Of a DNA stretch of 14,263 bases, positions 5,273 to 12,889 are shown in pieces. The stretch covers positions 9,642 through 23,904 of the forward strand of contig DEHO01000039.1 in the NCBI GenBank assembly GCA_002351955.1, read 5' to 3'. Numbering within the stretch: position 1 is the stretch's first letter; every line of letters starts with the position of its first letter. The notes under the pieces were generated by a model. It saw only the letters and a list, made by a program, of their open reading frames with translations. It was not told the DNA's origin and did no database searches. Position numbers and translations under genes: made by a program. This DNA comes from Flavobacteriales bacterium UBA2798. GTDB taxonomy: Bacteria; Bacteroidota; Bacteroidia; Flavobacteriales_D; UBA2798.

Positions 5273-7088
5273 TGGCCTTGGGATATTTATAATTGGTACT
5301 GAGCGCTTTTTTCCCAAAGAGGTATGCCAATGTGAGCGCACCGATCTTTCCGGTAAACATGGATAAAGTGATAATGATTTTTCCGGCAACCGTTAAAGAA
5401 GAAGTTACACCGGTTGATAATCCTACCGTTCCAAATGCAGATACTTGTTCAAAAATGACATCCAGTTCGGTGTGTTGTCCGTAATAGATCGCATCCTGTT
5501 CGGTAACCATCAACATAAGAATGGCAATAAGGTTCCATGCGATGAAGAACAATAATATGGTAAATGCTTTTAATACTGTTTCTGAACTGATGGTCCGTTT
5601 AAACAATTCTACATTCTTACGTTCGCGCATTGTTGCAACGGTTGATGCCCAAAGAATAGCAAAGGTTGAAGTTTTGATACCACCACCCGTTGAATTGCTT
5701 GATGCTCCGACAAACATGAGAAACATAAAAAAGATCAACGTGGGAGTGCTCAGTGAACCAATATCTACGGTATTGAATCCGGCAGTACGGGTGGTGACCG
5801 ATTGAAAAAGGGCAGTGACAACTTTTTCTCCGCTGTTCTTATCATTTAGTGTGTGGTAATACTCAAACATAAAAAACATCACAAATCCGGCGAGCACTAA
5901 TATGATGGAAAAATTCAATGCGATCTTCGTATTGAAATTGATCCTCTTCCAGGGATTGCGCATTCGGTCTCTGACATTTTCTACAGAGAACAAATCGAAT
6001 ATGGCCATAAATCCGAGTGAGCCCAAAAAGATGAGTACCATTAAAACAATATGCAGGAAATAATTATGCCGTACAAACTCATTGAACATTCCATCCTGGA
6101 AAATGGAAAATCCTGCATTGTTAAATGCTGAAACCGAATGGAAAACAGATGCAAAAAAACGATCGCTGCCTGTAGGTGTTAAAGGATTATCATCACCTAA
6201 AAAGAAATAAAACAGCAAGGCACCCGATAACTCAAAAAACAAACTCCAAACCAAAATTTTGCGCAGCATGCGCAATGCACTCTCAATGGTTCCGCGCTTG
6301 GCGTAATCGTCCATAAACGAATGGTATTTCACACCAATACCAAACTTCGACATCAAAATGATAAAGGCGACAAATCCCACAATGTTCAATCCTCCCACTT
6401 TGATCAGCATCAAAATGACCATTTGTCCTTTGAGTGTGAAATACGTGGAAACATCTACAACGGATAATCCTGTTACACAGCTTGCACTGGTAGAGGTGAA
6501 CAAGGCATCAATAAAGGACATTGAACCTTCCTGCACCGTCATTTCAGGCAGCATCAGAAGTCCTGTCCCCGAGATGATGAGCAATAAAAAGGTGAGCAGA
6601 AACAATGTTGCAGGATGCAAACGGATAAAGGGCATTATGGTGTAAGTTCTTGTTAGTCCGATGAGCACCACAAAAAAGAAATACAGCTGAATAAAAATAG
6701 TACTGAATTGTTCAAACGAACTGAAGCCAACACTTTGAAAGAAGGTTTGTAATAGCAGCTTACCTGTGAGAATACTCGACAATCCCTCTATGAAGAGGAC
6801 AAGCATCATGATGGCTTCTATCCAGTGATCGCGTAAAAATTGGCCGGGTTCAAAATCGTAGAAGAGCCGGATAAAAAAATGCGTGATATAAAAACCAAAT
6901 GAACATTTCAGAATGAAGGTGCTCAGATCGATGGTAGAAGTATCCTGCGGAAAACCGTAATAATACACCAGCGTGGCCACTGCGGTGAGGGTGACAATTA
7001 CATTGAGGTATTTAAAAATAGCAAGTACCCTTTCTTTACTGTCGTAAATAAGGAGATTGATCTTTTCGCGTATCCTCTGGAAAATCAT
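5256..7088 (-). CDS. trkH: TrkH/KtrB-family potassium uptake protein with N-terminal membrane extension
   Basis: This 610-residue inner-membrane protein is the pore subunit of a Trk/Ktr-type potassium transporter. From about residue 160 it aligns by eye with KtrB. The four pore loops are CVTGLS (G207), AFNNAGFS (G326), TTRTAGFN (G437) and AFGTVGLS (G556). The gating segment GASSNSTGGGIKT lies at 461-473 and the YP-x5-G tail at 602-610. The first 155 residues are extra compared with the about 445-residue KtrB of Bacillus. They hold four predicted membrane helices (about 22-45, 57-76, 90-109, 127-146) and then an Arg-bearing segment RTYTIMPFIR. This resembles a voltage-sensor-like domain, but only by pattern. 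No cytosolic TrkA/KtrA partner gene is in the window. Its ATG overlaps the rfaE1 stop by 4 bases (ATGA), so the two are probably translationally coupled. Confidence 0.93.
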   Translation of the reverse strand: MIFQRIREKINLLIYDSKERVLAIFKYLNVIVTLTAVATLVYYYGFPQDTSTIDLSTFILKCSFGFYITHFFIRLFYDFEPGQFLRDHWIEAIMMLVLFIEGLSSILTGKLLLQTFFQSVGFSSFEQFSTIFIQLYFFFVVLIGLTRTYTIMPFIRLHPATLFLLTFLLLIISGTGLLMLPEMTVQEGSMSFIDALFTSTSASCVTGLSVVDVSTYFTLKGQMVILMLIKVGGLNIVGFVAFIILMSKFGIGVKYHSFMDDYAKRGTIESALRMLRKILVWSLFFELSGALLFYFFLGDDNPLTPTGSDRFFASVFHSVSAFNNAGFSIFQDGMFNEFVRHNYFLHIVLMVLIFLGSLGFMAIFDLFSVENVRDRMRNPWKRINFNTKIALNFSIILVLAGFVMFFMFEYYHTLNDKNSGEKVVTALFQSVTTRTAGFNTVDIGSLSTPTLIFFMFLMFVGASSNSTGGGIKTSTFAILWASTVATMRERKNVELFKRTISSETVLKAFTILLFFIAWNLIAILMLMVTEQDAIYYGQHTELDVIFEQVSAFGTVGLSTGVTSSLTVAGKIIITLSMFTGKIGALTLAYLFGKKALSTNYKYPKANALVG

Positions 7089-8083
7089 GCTTCGTTATGA
7101 AACTCCTGACGGGCTTCGTCGAGCAGTTGTTCTTTATCGATTGGAACCACACCCACCCTTTCGCAGACCAATCCACCTGCGAGATTCGATAAGCGGGCAA
7201 TAACTGCAACATCTGCATTCAGCGCCAGACAAAGTGCAGCAACAGCAATTACAGTATCTCCGGCTCCCGACACATCTGCAATATTTCTGATATGAGCAGG
7301 GTAACGATGAGCAGTAGCTCCATTCTTTACGAATACACCACGTTCACTTAAAGTGATCAATGAAATGGAATGAGGCAAACGCTGTTCGAGTTGCTGAACG
7401 GCATTCAGCAATGCGGAATCATCGTTGCGGTCTATTTCCAATTTCAATCCTTCTCGTAATTCCTTCAGATTGGGTTTAAATAAGGTAACACCCGAATACG
7501 AAAAGAAATTCTTTTTCTTCGGATCAACACAAGTAGGAATATTTTTCTGCCGGGCCAGTTCAATTACCCGTGCAATGAGCGATTCGGTAAGGACGCCCTT
7601 GTTGTAATCTTCAAAAATGATGACAGCAGGTTTTTCCTCGTTTATGATTTTTTCAATCCTTTCAAAAAATCCGGATTCATCCGCTTTCGAAATATCTGCA
7701 GTTTGTTCTTCATCAATGCGCATCATTTGCTGCGAATGCGAAATGACACGCGTTTTAACGGTAGTGATACGTTGATCTGAACGAAGCAGACCTGCAGCAG
7801 AAAGACCTTGTTCGCGGATCAGATCGTCCATTTCATTTCCATGACGGTCATTTCCGATCACCGAACAGATAATGGGTTTTGCTCCGAGTGCTGCAATATT
7901 CAAGGCCACATTTGCTGCCCCGCCGAGACGATTTTCTTTACGCGTTACATTAACAACAGGAACAGGCGCTTCGGGTGAAATACGGTCTACCACACCCCAG
8001 AGGTATGCATCGATCATAACATCGCCGATTACCAATGCCGAAACACCGGAAAATTGCTGAAAGAGATGATCGATTTGTTTCAT
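7085..8083 (-). CDS. rfaE1: D-glycero-beta-D-manno-heptose-7-phosphate kinase, kinase-only RfaE/HldE
   Basis: This 332-residue PfkB/ribokinase-family sugar kinase is like domain I of HldE/RfaE. That domain phosphorylates heptose 7-phosphate at C1 on the way to ADP-heptose for LPS core. Seen motifs are VIGDVMIDAYLWGVVDRISP (18-37), the substrate Gly pair in RLGGAANVALNIAALGA (52-68), QQMMRIDEE (118-126), FKPNLKEL (202-209) and DVSGAGDTVIA (270-280) with catalytic D276. The protein stops where E. coli HldE would continue into the cytidylyltransferase domain, so the adenylylation step must be encoded elsewhere. The split arrangement is known in other bacteria. Other PfkB sugar kinases are the alternative, but the DRISPEAPVPVV and RIDEE signatures favour RfaE. 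Its ATG shares one base with the aspC stop (TGATG). Confidence 0.88.
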   Translation of the reverse strand: MKQIDHLFQQFSGVSALVIGDVMIDAYLWGVVDRISPEAPVPVVNVTRKENRLGGAANVALNIAALGAKPIICSVIGNDRHGNEMDDLIREQGLSAAGLLRSDQRITTVKTRVISHSQQMMRIDEEQTADISKADESGFFERIEKIINEEKPAVIIFEDYNKGVLTESLIARVIELARQKNIPTCVDPKKKNFFSYSGVTLFKPNLKELREGLKLEIDRNDDSALLNAVQQLEQRLPHSISLITLSERGVFVKNGATAHRYPAHIRNIADVSGAGDTVIAVAALCLALNADVAVIARLSNLAGGLVCERVGVVPIDKEQLLDEARQEFHNEA

Positions 8084-9276
8084 CAGGATAGTTGTGCCAA
8101 GGCCGTTTTAATGCGACGCATCGCTTCTGTAATTACATCTTCGGAAGTAGCGTACGAAATACGGATACAACGAGGTTCGCCAAATGCTTCACCGGTTACA
8201 ACCGCAACCTGTGCATGTTCGAGCAAATACAAACAGAGATCACCTGCCGTTTGCACTTTAAAGCCTGCATGCGATTTACCAAAGTAATCGGTTACTTCAG
8301 GAAAAATATAAAAAGCTCCTTGCGGAACATTACATTTCATTCCGGGAATCTCAGCAACAAGACGAAGAATCAGGTCCCGGCGTTTTAAAAATGCTTCACG
8401 CATCGGAATAGTGACTTTCGGATCTTCGAGCATTGCTGCCTTTGCTGCTTTCTGTGCAATTGAACAGGTACCGGAAGTGATTTGTCCCTGCATTTTTGTA
8501 CAGGCATCTGCAATTTCTTTCGACGCACCAATAAAACCAATTCTCCAGCCTGTCATCGCATAACCTTTCGATACACCATTTACCGTGATCACTCTGTCGC
8601 GAATACTTGCAAAGGTGGCGAGACTTTCATGTTTGCCATGAAAATTAATATGCTCATAAATTTCATCAGCAATAACAAACAAACGCGGGTGGCGTTCCAT
8701 CACTGCTGCAATGCCTTCCAGTTCTTTTTTCGAATACACCGATCCGGTTGGATTACATGGCGTAGAAAAAATCATCAGTTTGGTTGCGGGTGTAATTGCT
8801 TTTTCAAGTTGTTCGGCTGTGATTTTAAAATCCGTTTCAATACCTGCACGGATAAAAACACATTTACCCTCAGCGAGTTTTACCATTTCTTCGTAAGAAA
8901 CCCAAAACGGAGTGGGAATGATGACTTCATCTCCGGGATCAACCAGACTCATTACCACATTTGCAATACTCTGCTTTGCACCAGTAGAAACAACAATCTG
9001 ATCAGCAGTATAATCGATGCCGTTATCCCGCTTAAATTTTAATGCGATCGCATCACGTAAATCCTGGTATCCATTTACCGGAGTGTATTTGGTAAAGTTT
9101 GCATCCAGCGCTGCCTTTGCTGCATCCTTGATGAATTCCGGTGTAGCAAAATCGGGTTCACCCAAACTCAGGTTAATGATATCGAGCCCCTTGGCAGTGA
9201 GCTCCCTGCTTTTCCTGGCCATCGCCAGCGTTGCCGATTCGGTCAGGTTGGTGATCCGTGCGGAGAGTAGATTCAT
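8083..9276 (-). CDS. aspC: Aspartate aminotransferase (class I, subgroup Ib)
   Basis: This 397-residue cytosolic PLP enzyme exchanges amino groups between aspartate and 2-oxoglutarate. It matches the Thermus AspC/Bacillus AspB type rather than E. coli AspC. Landmarks are LSLGEPDFATP (37-47), KYTPVNGYQDLRDAI (63-77), STGAKQSI (97-104), NPTG with N175, D204 and Y207 in IADEIYEH, the Schiff-base K237 in NGVSKGYAMTGWRIG, R245, and R372 in CIRISYATSE for the substrate carboxylate. Broader specificity, for example for aromatic substrates or prephenate, is known in this subgroup and cannot be excluded. It is the first gene of a four-gene minus-strand operon with rfaE1, trkH and a DUF2279 gene. The operon makes little metabolic sense and may only reflect shared expression. 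The -7 element is 6 bases before the ATG. Confidence 0.94.
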   Translation of the reverse strand: MNLLSARITNLTESATLAMARKSRELTAKGLDIINLSLGEPDFATPEFIKDAAKAALDANFTKYTPVNGYQDLRDAIALKFKRDNGIDYTADQIVVSTGAKQSIANVVMSLVDPGDEVIIPTPFWVSYEEMVKLAEGKCVFIRAGIETDFKITAEQLEKAITPATKLMIFSTPCNPTGSVYSKKELEGIAAVMERHPRLFVIADEIYEHINFHGKHESLATFASIRDRVITVNGVSKGYAMTGWRIGFIGASKEIADACTKMQGQITSGTCSIAQKAAKAAMLEDPKVTIPMREAFLKRRDLILRLVAEIPGMKCNVPQGAFYIFPEVTDYFGKSHAGFKVQTAGDLCLYLLEHAQVAVVTGEAFGEPRCIRISYATSEDVITEAMRRIKTALAQLS

Positions 9277-9282
9277 ACGTTA

Positions 9283-9290
9283 CAAATATA
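9283..9290 (-). promoter_or_regulatory. -7 element of the aspC-rfaE1-trkH operon
   Basis: On the minus strand this reads TATATTTG, an exact TAnnTTTG match. Six bases lie between it and the aspC ATG, so the leader would be only a few bases or absent. Confidence 0.55.
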
Positions 9291-9401
9291 TATGCTTTGC
9301 CGACCATCACGAAGAAAATGAGCGAAAAACAGTAGCACTATCCGGTCATCACGTGCATTTCCCGCTGGTGTAGCTTCCCTTCTCCGGTAATCCAGAACTT
9401 T

Positions 9402-9409
9402 TATTTTTG
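9402..9409 (+). promoter_or_regulatory. -7 element of the M16 peptidase operon
   Basis: TATTTTTG is an exact TAnnTTTG match. It ends 18 bases upstream of the ATG at 9428, leaving room for a short leader. Confidence 0.55.
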
Positions 9410-9427
9410 TGTTGTCAAATCTGATTT

Positions 9428-10750
9428 ATGAAAAAAACCCTTTTCAGCCTGTTTCTTGCCGGTAGCCTTACACAGGCTATCGCTCAGCAGCCACAAAAGA
9501 TCAAATTCACGGAATATGATCTTCCCAACGGACTTCATGTAATTCTGCATGAGGACCACTCAACGCCAATTGTCACCGTTTCAGTCCTCTACCATGTAGG
9601 ATCAAAAAACGAAGACCCCACTCGCACCGGTTTTGCGCACTTCTTTGAGCATTTGCTGTTTGAAGGATCACAAAACATTGGTCGCGGCGAATACATGAAA
9701 CTGATTCAGGAAAACGGAGGAGTTTTGAATGCCAATACTTCCTTCGACCGTACGTATTATTACCAGATTCTGCCTTCCAACCAGATTGAACTGGCTTTAT
9801 GGATGGAATCGGAACGAATGCTTCACGCGAAAATTGATCCTGAAGGTGTAGAAACACAGCGCGGCGTGGTAAAGGAAGAGCTGAAACAACGGAACGAAAA
9901 CCAGCCTTATGGTTCGATCCTGAATGAAATTTTTGGTCACGCCTATTCAGTGCATCCTTACCGCTGGACTCCCGGTGGTTCTCCTGAATACATCAACCAG
10001 GCGAAACTGGAAGAATTCATGGATTTTTACCGCACGTTTTATGTTCCCAACAACGCAACACTTTGCATTGCAGGCGATATTGATCCTAAAAAAGCAAAAG
10101 AATTTATCGCGAAATATTTTGGCGACATTCCAAAAGGAACACGTCCCATTCCACGTCCCAAAGAAGTAGAACCACGCAAAACGAAAGAGGTACGCGATAC
10201 GATTTTTGATCCGAACATCCAGTTACCCGCTGTAGTGATGGGTTATCATATCCCTGCACAGGGCACACCGGATTATTATGCGGTTTCCATGTTGGGCAAT
10301 CTGCTTTCCAACGGAAAAAGTTCTCGCCTGTATAAATCGGTGGTCGACGAAAAACAAAAAGCATTGTTTGCAGGAACCTTCCCTCTTCCCACCGAAGATC
10401 CGGGATTAGCATTGGCTTTTGCCATTGCCAATATGGGAGTAAATGCTGCTGATCTTGAAAAAGCAATCGATGAAGTAATTGAAGCAGTTCAAAAAGATTT
10501 GATCTCGGAAGAAGAATTCCAGAAACTGCGCAACCAGATGGAAAGTGAATTCATCAATTCCTACTCGAGCATGGAAGGCATTGCCGAAAATCTGGCTAAC
10601 TACCATGTTTATTTTAAAGATGCCAATCTCATCAATACAGAATTGGATCGCTACATGAAGGTAACCCGCGAAGATATTCGTCGCGTTGCAAAAGAATACT
10701 TCCGCAAGGACAACAGGGTTGTGTTGTATTATCTTCCCAAGCAACAATAA
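9428..10750 (+). CDS. M16 zinc peptidase, catalytic subunit
   Basis: This 440-residue protein is a secreted insulinase-family (M16B) metallopeptidase. A signal peptide covers about residues 1-19 (MKKTLFSLFLAGSLTQAIAQ). The inverted zinc motif HFFEH (H71, E74, H75) is intact, and the distal ligand is E151 in VVKEELKQR, 76 residues after H75 as in the family. An N-terminal peptidase domain (about 25-230) and a second M16 half (about 240-430) follow, the usual single-subunit half-clam. The second half carries KSSRLYKSVVDEKQKALFAG in place of the full R/Y substrate-binding motif. That fits a two-subunit enzyme in which the partner supplies that site, as in M16B pairs such as that of Sphingomonas. 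The next gene, 18 bases on, is that partner type. It probably degrades peptides in the periplasm. The substrate is unknown. Confidence 0.94.
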   Translation: MKKTLFSLFLAGSLTQAIAQQPQKIKFTEYDLPNGLHVILHEDHSTPIVTVSVLYHVGSKNEDPTRTGFAHFFEHLLFEGSQNIGRGEYMKLIQENGGVLNANTSFDRTYYYQILPSNQIELALWMESERMLHAKIDPEGVETQRGVVKEELKQRNENQPYGSILNEIFGHAYSVHPYRWTPGGSPEYINQAKLEEFMDFYRTFYVPNNATLCIAGDIDPKKAKEFIAKYFGDIPKGTRPIPRPKEVEPRKTKEVRDTIFDPNIQLPAVVMGYHIPAQGTPDYYAVSMLGNLLSNGKSSRLYKSVVDEKQKALFAGTFPLPTEDPGLALAFAIANMGVNAADLEKAIDEVIEAVQKDLISEEEFQKLRNQMESEFINSYSSMEGIAENLANYHVYFKDANLINTELDRYMKVTREDIRRVAKEYFRKDNRVVLYYLPKQQ

Positions 10751-10768
10751 TCATTCAACAGAACGACT

Positions 10769-12883
10769 ATGAAATTTACACGATATATTACACTTGCGGC
10801 ATTCACTGCCCTGTTCTGCCTAACTGCTTCCGAAAGCAATGCGCAGAGTAAACTCGACCGCAGCGTGCGTCCCAAACCCGGACCTGCACCAAAAGTTCAG
10901 ATTGGAAAAATTGAAAGTTTTCAGTTGGAGAACGGACTAAAAGTATTTGTGGTGGAAAACCATAAACTCCCGAAAGTATCTTACTCACTGATGCTGAATC
11001 TTGATCCGATGTCGGAAGGCAACATTAAAGGTTATTCCGAAATGCTGGGATCCTTACTTGGAACTGCCACTAAAAACAGAACCAAAGATCAGATCAATAA
11101 AGAATCCGATTTTATCGGTGCTTCATTGAACACTTCATCAACCGGAATTTATGGTTCTTCCTTAAAGAAGCACAATGAAAAACTACTCGAATTGATGAGT
11201 GATATCCTGCTCAACCCTGTTTTCAATCAGGATGAAATGGACAAAATCAAAACCCAGACCCTATCCGGACTGCAAGCCAGTAAGAACACCCCGGAAAGTA
11301 TGGCTGCCAATGTTTCCGGTTTTTTGAACTACGGAAAAAATCACCCTTACGGAGAAATCACAACGGAAGAAACGGTGAAAAATATTTCGCTCGACGATTG
11401 CAAATCGTATTACGAAACCTACTTCAAACCAAATGTAGCCTACCTTGCAATTGTAGGTGATATCACTCCCGACGAAGCGAAAAAACTGGCGGAAAAATAT
11501 TTTGGAGGATGGAGAAAAGGAAACGTACCACAAAGTCCCGTTCCATCAGTGGTATTCCCGAAATCAACTCAGCTGATTTGTGTTCCCCGTTCGAACTCAG
11601 TTTAGTCGAGCGTACGCATCACCTACCCGATTGATATTAAGCAAAGTCATCCAGACGCACTAAAGATCAAAGTTCTGAATGAAATTCTTGGTGGTGGTTC
11701 TTCAGCGCGTTTGTTCCGCAATCTCCGCGAGACCTACAACCTTACTTATGGTGCCTATTCAAGCATCAGCACCGATCAGCACATTGGAAACTTCAATGCA
11801 TTTGCAGAAGTACGTACAGCAGGAACTGATAGCTCCGTAAATGAATTCATGAAAGAAATCATCCGTCTGCGCACTGAAAAAGTGGGTCAGGAAGAACTTC
11901 AGGGCGTGATCAATGCGCTCACCGGTAAATTTGCGATCGGACTCGAAGATCCTGCAACCATTGCACGTTTTGCGATCAATATCGACCGTTATAATTTACC
12001 TAAGGATTATTACGAAAACTATCTGGCTAATCTTGCAAAGATCACTGCCGACGACGTTTACGAAGTAGCGCAAAAATACCTTCGTCCGGAAAACGCATGG
12101 ATCGTTGTAGTTGGTGATCGCGATAAAATGCCTGACCTCATTGCCCGCTGGAAAGAGAAAAACGCGCTGACCTTTATGGATCAGTATGGAAATCCCATCA
12201 TCGAAACGCGTCCCGCTCCTTCCGGATTAACTGCAGAAAAAGTAATTGAGAATTACCTCAACGCCATTGGCGGAACTGCCAACATCAAAAAGATTCAAAG
12301 CATGGTTATGCGCATGTCGGGCGAGCTGCAAGGATTTAAATTGGAGATCGTAACCAAAAAACAAAATCCCAAGAAAAAAGGATTGAGCAAATCATCCAGC
12401 AGCATTATTCTGAATGGTGCCATGGTTGTGCAAAAAACAGTTTTCGACGGAGCAAAAGGCAAACAAAGCGGAATGGCCGGAGAGAAAATGATTGAAGGTG
12501 AAGAACTGGAAAAAATGAAACTGGAAGCACAGCCACATGCTGAATTGCGTTATGCAGAACTCGGTTACAAACTGAAACTGATCGGTATTGATAAGATCAA
12601 CAATAAAGACGCCTATAAAGTAGAGATCACCGATCCTAAAGGTGAAATTGAATTTACCTGGTATGATGTTGAAAGCGGATTAGCCGTTAAAAAAGAAGCT
12701 ACCCAGGATACACCACAAGGTCAGGTTACTTCTACTACATTGATGAGCGATTACCGTGAAGTAAACGGCGTGAAATTTCCTTATAAAATCTATCAGGAAG
12801 TAGGTCCGCAAATCATGGATCTCACAGTTACACTTATTGAAATCAACGGGAAAATCGACCCGAAAGAATTCGAAGTCAAATAA
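10769..12883 (+). pseudogene. M16 non-catalytic partner subunit with LolA-like C-terminus, split by an in-frame TAG
   Basis: This would be one 704-residue protein if the TAG at 11603-11605 were read as an amino acid. The parts before it (278 residues, 10769-11605) and after it (11606-12883) are in the same frame with no other stop. Signal peptide about 1-25. The zinc site is absent: GYSEMLGSLLGTAT aligns with GFAHFFEHLLFEGS of the upstream subunit, so H, E and H become E91, G94 and S95. The second half keeps GGGSSARLFRNLRETYNLTYGAYS with R320 and Y327, the R/Y motif of non-catalytic M16B partners. From about residue 485 an extra region follows (VIENYLNAIGG..., beta-rich, ending IDPKEFEVK) that resembles LolA-type lipoprotein-binding domains. 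A product ending at the TAG would lack the R/Y motif and this region. Without recoding it is a recent nonsense pseudogene or a sequencing error. The C-terminal piece alone has no plausible start: the first in-frame ATG is at 11849. Confidence 0.85.
11603..11605 (+). other. In-frame TAG interrupting the M16 partner gene
   Basis: The reading runs RSNSV-TAG-SSVRITYPID. Homologues as I recall them have Gln at this point (NAVQSVI-like), so one C-to-T change of CAG would explain the stop. Every other complete gene in the window ends in TAA or TGA. Confidence 0.85.
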
Positions 12884-12889
12884 CAGTCA

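Noticed and set aside
4700..5302. A 200-residue plus-strand open frame
   Set aside because: It is antisense to DUF2279, which has recognisable family motifs. Its composition is Ser/Ile/His-rich, without domains, and it has no promoter or start context.
5273..5389. A 39-residue upstream extension of the DUF2279 gene
   Set aside because: This stretch is the conserved trkH C-terminus in another frame. Starting at 5272 gives a good signal sequence.
8482..9042. A 186-residue plus-strand open frame
   Set aside because: It is antisense to the well-conserved aspC gene. It is rich in Cys, Phe, His and Asn, typical of a reverse-frame shadow.
11603..11605. Genome-wide reassignment of TAG to Gln
   Set aside because: Only one in-frame TAG is seen among about a dozen genes. 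A point mutation or sequencing error is simpler. Kept only as something to exclude.
11711..12883. A separate gene starting at the TTG at 11711
   Set aside because: The TTG lies in the middle of the conserved SSARLFRNLRE motif, and the frame continues unbroken back to the TAG. It is the tail of the interrupted M16 gene.
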